Of a DNA stretch of 64,000 bases, positions 15,444 to 22,743 are shown piece by piece. Each line of letters starts with the position of its first letter. Within the stretch, counting starts at the first letter, position 1. This stretch comes from Hyphobacterium marinum (GTDB lineage Bacteria > Pseudomonadota > Alphaproteobacteria > Caulobacterales > Maricaulaceae): the NCBI RefSeq assembly GCF_036330325.1, contig NZ_JAZDRO010000002.1:372001-436000 (forward strand), in the 5' to 3' direction. Under the pieces are notes generated by a model. It did not search any database and was not told where the DNA came from. It worked only from the letters and a program-made list of their open reading frames with translations. The translations under genes were made by a program, and so were the position numbers.

Positions 15444-16072
15444 CGGGCCAGTTCCTTCAGGGCCAGCTTGATCAGGGCACCGGAATCCGCGTCCGCTCCG
15501 GCGGAGCGGGAGGCGGAAGCGGCGGCGCGGCGCGCATCGCTTTCACCATAACCAAGATTGACCAGCGCCGAGACGGCGTCCTCGCGTGCCATGTTCTGTG
15601 TTTCCCCGGCGATGACCGGTGTCGCGCCGATGGCCGGCGTGGGCTGAAAGTCTGCGGCGAAGGTCCGGCCCAGTGGCGGGGGCTTGTCCTTCAGTTCCGT
15701 GGCCAGCCGGGCGGCGAGTTTCGGTCCGACGCCCTTGGCCCGGCCAAAGGCGGAGGCATCGCCCAGCGCGGCGGCATTCTCCAGTTCGCCCGGTCCCAGC
15801 GCATCGAGAATGGCCAGCGCGGCCTTGGCCCCGACCCCTTGCACGATCTGGAGGCGGGCGAACCAGGCGCGTTCCTTCTCGCTGAGGAAACCGAAGAGCT
15901 TGATCGCGTCCTCGCGGACATGGGTCTCGATATGGATCTCGGCGTCCGCGCCGGGCGAGAGCCGGGCGAGTGACTGGCTGCCCATGCCAACAAGATACCC
16001 GACCCCGTGGACGTCAATCAGCGCTTCCTCGGATCCAACCGCGTCGATGCGGCCTTTCAGCTTGCCAATCAT
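15440..16072 (-). CDS. ruvA: Holliday junction DNA-binding protein RuvA
   Basis: Tetrameric junction-binding partner of RuvB. Starts MIGKLKGRIDAVG (OB-fold domain), with the two helix-hairpin-helix motifs around LQIVQGVGAKAALAILDALG and AKGVGPKLAARLATELKDK. A linker leads to a C-terminal UBA-like domain (AVSALVNLGYGESDARRAA) that contacts RuvB. 210 residues is normal. It starts 1 bp after the ruvC stop, and its stop overlaps the start of the metallo-hydrolase gene by 4 bp. Confidence 0.97.
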   Translation of the reverse strand: MIGKLKGRIDAVGSEEALIDVHGVGYLVGMGSQSLARLSPGADAEIHIETHVREDAIKLFGFLSEKERAWFARLQIVQGVGAKAALAILDALGPGELENAAALGDASAFGRAKGVGPKLAARLATELKDKPPPLGRTFAADFQPTPAIGATPVIAGETQNMAREDAVSALVNLGYGESDARRAAASASRSAGADADSGALIKLALKELAR

Positions 16073-16073
16073 G

Positions 16074-16574
16074 TCAGGCCGCTCCTTTCAGGCCGTTGGC
16101 GCGGCGATGATGCGCGTGGGTGATCGCGACCGCCAGCGCGTCGGCGGCGTCGGCCTCGGCTTTTGAGCCGGGCAGGAGAATTTCGATCATCGCCGCGATC
16201 TGGGCCTTGTCGGCACTTCCCGTCCCGACGATGGATTTTTTCACGAGGCGCGCCGCATATTCACTGACCGGAAGACCGGCACGTGCCGGAGCCAGGATCG
16301 CCGCCGCCCGGGCATGACCGAGTTTCAACGCGCTGGCGGCATTCGACGCCATGAAGACTTCCTCGGCGGCGGCTTCATCCGGGCCGTGCTCGGTGATGAC
16401 CGCTTCGATGCCTTCGCAGACAGCCAGCAGGCGTTCGGGCAGCGGTGCGGTGACCGGCGGGGCGATTACGCCATGGGCAACACGGATCAGCCGGCTTCCC
16501 TCGGCTGCGATCACGCCCCAGCCCGTGCGCCGCAAGCCGGGGTCGATACCCAAAATCCGAATCGTGTCCGCCAT
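16074..16574 (-). CDS. ruvC: Holliday junction resolvase RuvC
   Basis: Junction-specific endonuclease. The ATG at 16574 gives MADTIRILGIDPGLRRTGWG, whose Asp is the first catalytic acidic residue. The second acidic site is AAEEVFM and the C-terminal acidic cluster is AEADAADALAVAITHAH. There are 166 residues. It is the first gene of the ruv run and is divergent from the Tat-repeat protein genes; the 264-bp intergenic region between them must contain both promoters. Confidence 0.96.
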   Translation of the reverse strand: MADTIRILGIDPGLRRTGWGVIAAEGSRLIRVAHGVIAPPVTAPLPERLLAVCEGIEAVITEHGPDEAAAEEVFMASNAASALKLGHARAAAILAPARAGLPVSEYAARLVKKSIVGTGSADKAQIAAMIEILLPGSKAEADAADALAVAITHAHHRRANGLKGAA

Positions 16575-16723
16575 GGACCGCACTTAACCGTGCTTTTCCC
16601 GGCCACGCCAAGGCACGGGTGTGAAATGCAGGCCTCGCGCGCTCGCCGAACGTGTGGATTGTCGAAAAACCCGTGGAATTTCTGCAACTAAGTCTCAAGT
16701 GCCAATAAAACTCCGAAAATCCG

Positions 16724-16760
16724 TGAGAATAGGTCGCAAACTCACAATCTTTGTTTGACC
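16724..16760 (+). promoter_or_regulatory. Conserved 37-bp upstream element, copy 1
   Basis: Begins TGAGAATA and ends TCTTTGTTTGACC, 78 bp before the first Tat-repeat gene. The same element with the same 37-bp span occurs at 17295-17331 upstream of the second paralogue. Shared positions include TGAGAATA, TCGCA and TCTTTGTTTGACC. TTGACC could be a -35 box with the start site downstream, or the whole may be a regulator site. It is separated from the gene by about 80 bp of non-coding leader. Confidence 0.55.
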
Positions 16761-16838
16761 TGACCTGCCCCGGTGGCCATTTTGTCGCACACGAGGGGAG
16801 CGCGGCCACCGCGCACAGTTATGTAAAGGGCTAATTCA

Positions 16839-17171
16839 ATGGCGAAAAAAGGCAAACTCAGCCGCCGTTCGTTCATGATGCGCGTCGCGGGCGGTGTTGC
16901 CGCCACGGGTGCAATCGCTTCGGTCGCTGGCGCGGCAGTTTATCGCGGCCGCTCCGATGCGGACCCGCGCGACCCGGCCGGCAATGGCCGTACCGGCATT
17001 ACCGATTCCGATCCGCGTGACTCGGTTGGCCGCGGCACCGGCTACACCGGCCTGACCGACTCCGACGGCGGCGCGTGCGCCGATGCGGGCGGCCACGGTC
17101 GCGGCAATACCGGCTTCACCGACTCCGACACGTCGGGCTGTGTTGACCCGGCGGGACGCGGCCGCGGCTAA
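16839..17171 (+). CDS. Tat-exported repeat protein 1 (four DSD-G-D units)
   Basis: Unrecognised family of three tandem paralogues. The N-terminus MAKKGKLSRRSFMMRVAGG is a twin-arginine signal (SRRSFM), with the hydrophobic stretch to about residue 34. The mature part is four imperfect units, about residues 38-110, of the type TG-I-TDSD-P-RDS-VGRG or TG-L-TDSDGGACADAGGHGRG. Two units carry cysteines (GGACAD, SGCVDP), unlike most units of the paralogues. AAAGGG precedes the ATG. A strong terminator follows, so this gene is its own transcription unit. Tat export implies folding or cofactor or modification in the cytoplasm before export. Function unknown. Confidence 0.85.
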   Translation: MAKKGKLSRRSFMMRVAGGVAATGAIASVAGAAVYRGRSDADPRDPAGNGRTGITDSDPRDSVGRGTGYTGLTDSDGGACADAGGHGRGNTGFTDSDTSGCVDPAGRGRG

Positions 17172-17199
17172 CCGCACCGTTTCCAGACCCAGCATTCCG

Positions 17200-17232
17200 A
17201 AAGGGGATGGTGCCTGGCACCGTCCCCTTTTT
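17200..17232 (+). terminator. Rho-independent terminator after Tat-repeat gene 1
   Basis: AAAGGGGA-T-GGTGC (17200-17213) pairs with GCACC-G-TCCCCTTT (17217-17230) with one internal G-T wobble and a 3-base loop, and ends in five T residues. It is 29 bp past the stop codon at 17171 and separates the first repeat gene from the second promoter region. Confidence 0.9.
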
Positions 17233-17294
17233 CGTGTCCGGTGCTCGACTTGGTGTCTGACAGTCTGACTCCATGACATTTCAAATAAATATTA

Positions 17295-17331
17295 TGAGAA
17301 TAATTCGCATTTACACGGTCTTTGTTTGACC
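17295..17331 (+). promoter_or_regulatory. Conserved 37-bp upstream element, copy 2
   Basis: Matches copy 1 (16724-16760) with the same internal spacing: TGAGAATA at the left, TCGCA in the middle and TCTTTGTTTGACC at the right end. It ends 86 bp before the ATG of the second Tat-repeat gene. No copy was found before the third gene, which therefore is probably transcribed with the second. Confidence 0.55.
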
Positions 17332-17417
17332 CTCCCCCGACCCCTCCCCTAGGCTTGATGACGACGAGGGAGTCCGCGCCCCGGGACGGCGCAGGTCTGA
17401 TTTGAAGGGAGGCCGTC

Positions 17418-18053
17418 ATGGCCAAGAAAGGGAAACTCAGCCGCCGCTCTTTCCTCAACCGCGTTGCCGGGACCGCCATCGCGGCGGGTGCAACCGGTGT
17501 CGTCACCGGGGGAGCCGAGGCCCAGAATTATACCGGGCGCACCGATTCCGACAGCGGCCGCTATGCCGACGCCGCCGGTTATGGCCGGACGGGCCGGACC
17601 GATTCCGATTCCGGCTATAATGCCGACCGCGCCGGATATGGCCGCGGCAGGAATAGCGGCATCACCGACTCCGATCCCAATGACCCGGTCGGCAATGGAC
17701 GCGGAGGCCGCCGCACAGGTCTGACTGATTCCGATAGCGGCCCGAACCGGGATCCGGCCGGAAATGGCCGGGGCCGTAGCGGCATTACCGATTCCGATTC
17801 CGGGGCCTATCGCGATCCGGCGGGCAATGGCCGCGGCGGACGCCGGACGGGCATCACCGATTCCGACCCGAGCGATCCAGTGGGTAACGGGCGCGGACGC
17901 CGGTCCGGTTTCACCGACGCCGACAGCGGCAGCTTGGCCGACCCGGCTGGAAACGGCCGGGGTGGCCGCCGCTCGCGCCGGACCGGTCTGACCGATGCGG
18001 ACAGTGGTTCGATGTCCGACCCGGCGGGCTATGGACGCGGCACGGACCGCTAG
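17418..18053 (+). CDS. Tat-exported repeat protein 2 (eight DSD-G-D units)
   Basis: The signal MAKKGKLSRRSFLNRVAGTA is nearly identical to those of the two paralogues, with a probable cleavage after GGAEA or nearby. The remaining 170 or so residues are eight units of a repeat, e.g. TGRTDSDSGRYADAAGYGR and SGITDSDSGAYRDPAGNGR. Two units are shortened to TDSDPNDPVGNGR. Linkers are Gly/Arg rich (GGRR). The pattern D-x-D-x-G-xxx-D resembles calcium-binding loops. GGGAGG precedes the ATG. It lies 55 bp upstream of the third gene. No enzyme motif is seen; a structural or modified-peptide role is inference. Confidence 0.85.
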   Translation: MAKKGKLSRRSFLNRVAGTAIAAGATGVVTGGAEAQNYTGRTDSDSGRYADAAGYGRTGRTDSDSGYNADRAGYGRGRNSGITDSDPNDPVGNGRGGRRTGLTDSDSGPNRDPAGNGRGRSGITDSDSGAYRDPAGNGRGGRRTGITDSDPSDPVGNGRGRRSGFTDADSGSLADPAGNGRGGRRSRRTGLTDADSGSMSDPAGYGRGTDR

Positions 18054-18108
18054 ACCCACGCGCCGGCCTGTCCGGTGCCGTACTGACGTAGAGTAAGAGG
18101 AGGCCATC

Positions 18109-18573
18109 ATGGCCAAGAAAGGCAAGCTGAGCCGCCGTTCCTTCCTGACACGTGTCGGGGGAGCCGCCATCGTGACCGGAGCGGCAGGTGTCGTCACCGG
18201 GTGTGCATCGACGGGCTATTATACCGGTATCACCGACAGCGATGTCGGGGCCTATGCCGACGCCGCCGGATACGGTCGAGGCGGCGGCATCACCGATGCC
18301 GACAGCGGCCGCTACGCCGACCCGGCCGGACAGGGTCGCGGCGGACGCGGACGCGGTGGTTCGGGCATCACCGACGCCGATACCGGACGCTACGCCGATC
18401 CGGCCGGAAATGGCCGTGGCGGACGCGGGCGAGGCAATACCGGAATTACCGACTCCGATACCGGTTCCTATGCCGACCCGGTGGGTAACGGACGTGGCGG
18501 TCGCCGCCGCAACTGCACCGATTCCGATGTCGGCCGTTATGCCGACCCGGCAGGGCGCGGGCGGCACTGCTGA
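18109..18573 (+). CDS. Tat-exported repeat lipoprotein 3 (five DSD-G-D units)
   Basis: Signal MAKKGKLSRRSFLTRVGGAA followed by GVVTGCAS, a lipobox-like VTGC, so it may be a Tat-dependent lipoprotein. Five full units follow, e.g. GITDADSGRYADPAGQGR and TGITDSDTGSYADPVGNGR, with Arg/Gly linkers (GGRGRG). The last unit starts with Cys (NCTDSD) and the protein ends RGRHC. A strong GAGGAGG site precedes the ATG. The stop is followed in the same frame by a short ORF with one more unit-like segment. The oxygenase gene follows. Confidence 0.83.
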   Translation: MAKKGKLSRRSFLTRVGGAAIVTGAAGVVTGCASTGYYTGITDSDVGAYADAAGYGRGGGITDADSGRYADPAGQGRGGRGRGGSGITDADTGRYADPAGNGRGGRGRGNTGITDSDTGSYADPVGNGRGGRRRNCTDSDVGRYADPAGRGRHC

Positions 18574-18594
18574 CCGGACCATCAGACTGACATC

Positions 18595-18666
18595 ATGAGA
18601 ACAGCCGCACTGCCCCTCGGGCGGTGCGGCGATTCGGCCTATGCGGACGCGGCGGGATGCCGTTAG
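18595..18666 (+). CDS. Possible 23-residue peptide or remnant repeat unit
   Basis: An ATG at 18595 opens a 23-codon frame ending TAG at 18666. The peptide ends GDSAYADAAGCR, which closely matches the repeat unit of protein 3 (DVGAYADAAGYGR). It is in the same frame as protein 3, seven codons past its stop. It could be a remnant of an additional C-terminal unit cut off by a nonsense mutation, a stop-readthrough extension, or a separate small peptide. No good ribosome-binding site is seen, and a strong hairpin overlaps it, so translation is doubtful. Confidence 0.3.
   Translation: MRTAALPLGRCGDSAYADAAGCR
18604..18630 (+). other. Strong hairpin between Tat-repeat gene 3 and oxygenase gene
   Basis: GCCGCACTGCCC (18604-18615) pairs with GGGCGGTGCGGC (18619-18630) over 12 base pairs including one G-T, with a 3-base loop. 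No U-tract follows, so it is not a standard terminator. It could pause or partly terminate transcription, or block 3' decay, allowing more repeat protein than oxygenase to be made (inference). Confidence 0.5.
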
Positions 18667-18707
18667 ACTTTCGCGGCATACCAAGGGGAATCGGGAGACA
18701 TCACGGC

Positions 18708-19892
18708 ATGAGTAACGCACCCTGGCGGGACGACCCGCTCGGCTACATGATCGGCGCGGACGCGGCGAAGACCTTTTTCGACGACACCTATGAGAAAAAG
18801 GCCGTTGTCATCCGGCACAAGGGTGCGGATCGCTTCGCGTCGCTCCTGTCCATTGCCCGGATCGATGAGCTGGTGTCCGGCAACGACTTCCCCGGGGAGT
18901 CCGTCGACATGGCGCGATCCGATCCGCCGGTGTCACGCGACCAGTTCATTTTCCCCAGCGGCCTGGCGGACAAGGGAGCGATATCCGACCTTTACCGGCA
19001 TGGCGCGACGCTGATCCTGCCGCAGCTGCACCAGTTCGACGCGACTCTGAAAGACTTCACGCGGTCGGTCGAGACGGTCCTGTCCTGCCATGTACAGACC
19101 AATATCTATCTGACCCCGCCCAATTCGCAGGGTTTCCGGACCCATTACGATGATCACGACGTCTTCGTTCTGCAGATCGCGGGTGAAAAGACCTGGCGGC
19201 TCTACGACACGCCGATCGACACGCCCTATCGGGGCGAGGGCTTTGAAGCCGGCGTCCACGAAATTGGCGACCCGGTCGAGGAATTCGTCCTGAAGGCCGG
19301 TGAGGCCGCCTATGTCCCGCGCGGCCTGCTGCACGATGCCTCGACCGCCGGGGATACGGACTCGCTCCACATCACGGTCGGTTTGATCGTGAAAACCTGG
19401 GCCGATCTGATCCTGGAAGCGGTGTCCGAAGTCGCGCTGCGCGAGCCGGGGTTCCGGAATTCTCTGCCTCCAGGCTATGCCCGTCCCGATTTCGACCGGA
19501 CGGAATCCGCCGCACAGTTCCGCAAACTCATCGATGCGATCAGCCGCGAGGCCGATCTCGATGGCGCGTACGATCTCTTTATCGACAATTATATCCGCTC
19601 GCGGATGCCGGACACCTCCGGGACAATTACCGGACGCGGAATACCCGACGACAAGACGGCCAAATTCCGTCTGCGCCGCGCCATTCCCTGGCGCTTTGCC
19701 GGAGACGAGGAGAGCGCCGTTGTCATCACCGCTGGCGGCGAGCTGACTTTCCCGGTCGCGGCCGAGCCGGCGCTCAATGCCCTGCTCGACGGCGGCACGA
19801 TCAGCCGGGCCGATTTGTCGTCCTTGTCGGATGAAGACGCGCTGCAGGTGATCGAGAAGCTGTTCAGCTACGGCGTGGTGGAGCCCTGCTGA
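18708..19892 (+). CDS. JmjC/cupin-like 2-oxoglutarate, Fe(II)-dependent oxygenase
   Basis: 394 residues from the ATG at 18708. The iron-binding facial triad is visible: His146 and Asp148 in FRTHYDDHDVFVLQIAGEKTW, and His209 in AYVPRGLLHDA. The HxD followed by DVFVLQIxGxKxW matches the ribosomal-oxygenase group (YcfD/RoxA, MINA53, NO66), which hydroxylates arginine or histidine in glycine-rich protein loops. The C-terminal winged-helix-like region (about 300-394) is also typical. It follows three repeat-protein genes on the same strand with a 134-bp gap, so those repeats are candidate substrates (inference). A ribosomal substrate is the alternative. Confidence 0.87.
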   Translation: MSNAPWRDDPLGYMIGADAAKTFFDDTYEKKAVVIRHKGADRFASLLSIARIDELVSGNDFPGESVDMARSDPPVSRDQFIFPSGLADKGAISDLYRHGATLILPQLHQFDATLKDFTRSVETVLSCHVQTNIYLTPPNSQGFRTHYDDHDVFVLQIAGEKTWRLYDTPIDTPYRGEGFEAGVHEIGDPVEEFVLKAGEAAYVPRGLLHDASTAGDTDSLHITVGLIVKTWADLILEAVSEVALREPGFRNSLPPGYARPDFDRTESAAQFRKLIDAISREADLDGAYDLFIDNYIRSRMPDTSGTITGRGIPDDKTAKFRLRRAIPWRFAGDEESAVVITAGGELTFPVAAEPALNALLDGGTISRADLSSLSDEDALQVIEKLFSYGVVEPC

Positions 19893-19911
19893 CGCAGGGC
19901 CGGACACCGGC

Positions 19912-21006
19912 ATGATCCGCGCCGTCCTCGTCACGCTGGGCTTTCTCGCCGCGCTGTTCCTCCTCTGGCTCAGCTGGCCATCGCGGCTGTCGCCCGCCTA
20001 TTGGGATGAACCCGAACCGCCTGTTCTGACGGGTGTCCTCGAACCGCGCGGCCGTTTGAGTACGGCCGAACGGTTCGCCCAAGGCCTGATCGACAGCAGC
20101 GAGGACATCGCGATTGGTCCGGATGGGGCGATTTATACCGGTCAGCGCGACGGGCGGCTGGTCCGCATCGACACGGGCGTGACACCGGCCCGGGTCGAAA
20201 CGGTCGCGCAGGTCACTGACAAGCCGGTGCTCGGCCTGCAGTGGATGCAGGACGGACGCCTGGCCGCCGCGGCGTCAGATGGTCTCTATGGAATTGACGT
20301 AAACACCAGCGAGGTCGAGCTTTTCACCAGTGGCCCGGCCGACCGGCCCTTCGGCTTTGCCAATGACCTGGATGTCGCCGAAGATGGCCTGATCTTTTTC
20401 ACCGAATCCAGCTGGCGCTGGCCCAACGCCACGGACGAGCCAAGCTTCCAGCTCGACATGGCCGAGAACCGCCCATACGGGGCGCTTTACTGCTACCATC
20501 CGGGCACGGGTGAAACGACATTGCTGACCGATGGTCTCTACTACGCCAATGGCGTTGCGATGGCTGCGGACGGGCAGTCGGTGTTCTTCCTGGAAACCTT
20601 CCGCTACCGCCTGAACCGGTACTGGATTGCCGGGCCGCGCGCCGGGGAACGCGACATCGTCGCCGACAATCTGCCCGGCATTCCCGACGGGCTGATGGGG
20701 GACGGAAATGGACGGCTCTTTATCGCCATGGACACACAGCGTGTGCCGCTGCTGCGCTTCCTGCACCGCAACCCGTTCTGGACGCGCATGCTGACGAAGC
20801 TACCGGAATTCGTCTGGCTGCGGTCCGGCACGCCGAAAGCCTTCATCCTGATGCTGGACGAGGATGGCAATTATCTCGACAGCTGGCATGACGGGACCGG
20901 CGAGATGGGCTTCATCGCCAATGTCGTCCCGGATGCGGACGGATCGCTCTGGATCGGCCATCTCGACCGGCCCTTCCTGTCGCGGTTCACTCCGCCCACC
21001 CCCTAG
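19912..21006 (+). CDS. Membrane-anchored SMP-30/strictosidine synthase-like propeller protein
   Basis: 364 residues with an N-terminal membrane anchor (VLVTLGFLAALFLLWLSWP, about 5-23). A six-bladed propeller follows with SSEDIAIGPDGAIYTGQRDGRLVRI, FANDLDVAEDGLIFFTESSWRW, DGLYYANGVAMAADGQSVFFLETFRYRLNRYW and PGIPDGLMGDGNGRLFIA. These are the blades of the strictosidine-synthase/APMAP group (Ca-dependent hydrolase or arylesterase-like). It starts 19 bp after the oxygenase stop, so the two are probably an operon. Its end overlaps the PP2C-like gene by 4 bp, convergent. The substrate is unknown. Confidence 0.85.
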   Translation: MIRAVLVTLGFLAALFLLWLSWPSRLSPAYWDEPEPPVLTGVLEPRGRLSTAERFAQGLIDSSEDIAIGPDGAIYTGQRDGRLVRIDTGVTPARVETVAQVTDKPVLGLQWMQDGRLAAAASDGLYGIDVNTSEVELFTSGPADRPFGFANDLDVAEDGLIFFTESSWRWPNATDEPSFQLDMAENRPYGALYCYHPGTGETTLLTDGLYYANGVAMAADGQSVFFLETFRYRLNRYWIAGPRAGERDIVADNLPGIPDGLMGDGNGRLFIAMDTQRVPLLRFLHRNPFWTRMLTKLPEFVWLRSGTPKAFILMLDEDGNYLDSWHDGTGEMGFIANVVPDADGSLWIGHLDRPFLSRFTPPTP

Positions 21007-21878
21007 TCCACACGCAGCAGAAGCGCGCAGGCGTCGTCACTGGTTTTCAGCCGGCCAATGCGGACATCGTCTTCCGGATTGATTTCCTGCGCGCGCAGCT
21101 CACCGACGAGGTCGAGCAGTGCGTCCTCTTCCAGGGCGGCGTCCATCAACCGGGTTGCGTCATAGCGGCGATAAGGTTCGACGAGGCGGAAGAAGCCGTC
21201 GCTCATCAGGAGGAGATGGCTCTCACCGGAAATCCGGACCCGCTCGACCGTGGCGCGGGCGGCGGCTTCGGGGTGGATGGAGAAGACCCAGTGCGCGCCC
21301 TCGGTGTTGATCCGGTTGCGGTCGTCCCGTGCGCTCGCATAGCCGCCGGCCTTGCCTTCGGGACGGGCGAGCTGTTCGCGATTGGTGGCGTGCTCGGCCT
21401 TTACGGCGTCGAGATTACCGATGACGCGGGTCTGTCCGCCGGTGCGCAATATGCCGATACAATCGCCCAGCATGGCGAACTCGACCGCATCACCGTCGCG
21501 CCTTGCCCAGATCCCGCCTGCGCTCGGCAAATTGTGGCGCGGCTCTTCTGACAGGGGCGTCAGCGCCGCAGCTTCGGCGCGTGCGGCGACATCGCTTATC
21601 ACCCGTTCGAGATAGGCTTTGGCGGACTCGCCCGCCTCGGATGCCCGCATGAAGCGTTCCGACAGAGCCTCGGCATACCAGGCCGCATCGCTTTCATACT
21701 GGACGAAGCCCTGCGCTTCTTCGGCCTCGGCGGGCAGGACGCGCCGCGTACCGACATCGGTCGCGCCATCAACGACCCAGGCCGTTCCGGCGCTCTCGTC
21801 AAAGCCATAGCGGTCATCTCCGGTGCGCCCGGTAGCCGGAAAATTCACCGCGTCGATGAAGGAGAAGCCGGACTGCAT
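21003..21878 (-). CDS. PP2C-family protein phosphatase
   Basis: 291 residues from the ATG at 21878. Metal-binding motifs of the PPM/PP2C family are visible: GDDRYGFDE, TAWVVDGATD, FAMLGDCIGIL (GDS-R motif variant with Cys), and HLLLMSDGFFRLV. It begins 4 bp downstream of the yebC stop, so they are co-transcribed. It probably dephosphorylates Ser/Thr, but no kinase is encoded nearby. A much longer open frame runs upstream in a different frame from yebC and is a shadow. Confidence 0.82.
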   Translation of the reverse strand: MQSGFSFIDAVNFPATGRTGDDRYGFDESAGTAWVVDGATDVGTRRVLPAEAEEAQGFVQYESDAAWYAEALSERFMRASEAGESAKAYLERVISDVAARAEAAALTPLSEEPRHNLPSAGGIWARRDGDAVEFAMLGDCIGILRTGGQTRVIGNLDAVKAEHATNREQLARPEGKAGGYASARDDRNRINTEGAHWVFSIHPEAAARATVERVRISGESHLLLMSDGFFRLVEPYRRYDATRLMDAALEEDALLDLVGELRAQEINPEDDVRIGRLKTSDDACALLLRVD

Positions 21879-21882
21879 ACCC

Positions 21883-22644
21883 CTAGCCGACGGCGGCCAT
21901 GTCTTCGTCGGAAATCTCCGAGTTGTCGAAGACGGTCTGGACGTCGTCGAGGTCTTCAAGCGCTTCCAAGAGCTTGAACAGCGAGGCGACCTTTTCACCT
22001 TCCAGCGGCGTCGACGTGGTCGGACGCCAGATGATGTTGGCCGATTTCGCTTCGCCGATGGAGGCTTCAAGCGCCTTGGACACGTCGCCGAGGTCTTCGC
22101 GAGCGCAATAGACGACGTGCTCGCCCGGCTCGTCCTCGCCGCCCTCTTCCTGCTGGACGTCCTCGGCTCCGGCCTCGATGGCGGCCTCGAATATCTTTTC
22201 CTCGTCGGCGACGGTCTGGTCGTAGCGGATTTCGCCGACCTGCTCGAACATGAAGGAGACCGCGCCGGTCTCACCCATGTTTCCGCCATTCTTGGTGAAG
22301 GCCGCGCGTACGTCGGAGGCGGCGCGATTGCGGTTGTCGGTGGAGACTTCAACAATGATGCCGACGCCGCCCGGGCCAAAGCCCTCGTAGCGGATTTCCT
22401 CATAGGCCTCGACATCGCCGCCCGTCGCCTTGTCGATGGCGCGCTGGATATTGTCCTTCGGCATGGACTGGCCCTTGGCGTTGGCGACGGCCAGGCGCAG
22501 GCGCGGATTCATGTCGGGGTCGGGGCCACCCATCTTGGCGGCGATGGTGACTTCCTTGGAGAGTTTGGAGAACAGCTTGGCCCGCGCCTTGTCCTGACGG
22601 CCCTTGCGGTGCTGGATGTTCGCCCATTTTGAATGCCCGGCCAT
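21883..22644 (-). CDS. yebC: YebC/PmpR (TACO1) family protein
   Basis: Starts MAGHSKWANIQHRKGRQDKARAK, the diagnostic YebC N-terminus, then GGPDPDMNPRLRLAVANAKGQSMPKDNI and GGDVEAYEEIRYEGFGPGGVGIIVE. There are 253 residues, the normal length with three domains. Members are described as transcriptional regulators and, more recently, as translation factors acting on proline-rich stalls; which applies here cannot be told. In many bacteria yebC is next to ruvC; here it is about 5 kb away on the same strand with the repeat-protein locus between. Confidence 0.95.
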   Translation of the reverse strand: MAGHSKWANIQHRKGRQDKARAKLFSKLSKEVTIAAKMGGPDPDMNPRLRLAVANAKGQSMPKDNIQRAIDKATGGDVEAYEEIRYEGFGPGGVGIIVEVSTDNRNRAASDVRAAFTKNGGNMGETGAVSFMFEQVGEIRYDQTVADEEKIFEAAIEAGAEDVQQEEGGEDEPGEHVVYCAREDLGDVSKALEASIGEAKSANIIWRPTTSTPLEGEKVASLFKLLEALEDLDDVQTVFDNSEISDEDMAAVG

Positions 22645-22743
22645 GAACCGAAACTCCTGCGGTCTGGGGTGAATTTCAAGGCGCGCGGTTAACGCGCAAC
22701 AGGGCGCGTTGTCTAGCCTATTGCGCGCGTCGCGTCCAAGCCC

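Noticed and set aside
16950..18570. Repeats considered as a CRISPR-like or tandem DNA array
   Set aside because: The periodicity is at protein level, with codon changes between units and variable unit length, inside open frames with export signals.
17349..18720. Long minus-strand frames opposite the Tat-repeat genes, rich in GIGxA repeats
   Set aside because: They mirror the repeats of the plus-strand genes. The plus strand has twin-arginine signals, ribosome-binding sites and terminators; the minus strand has none.
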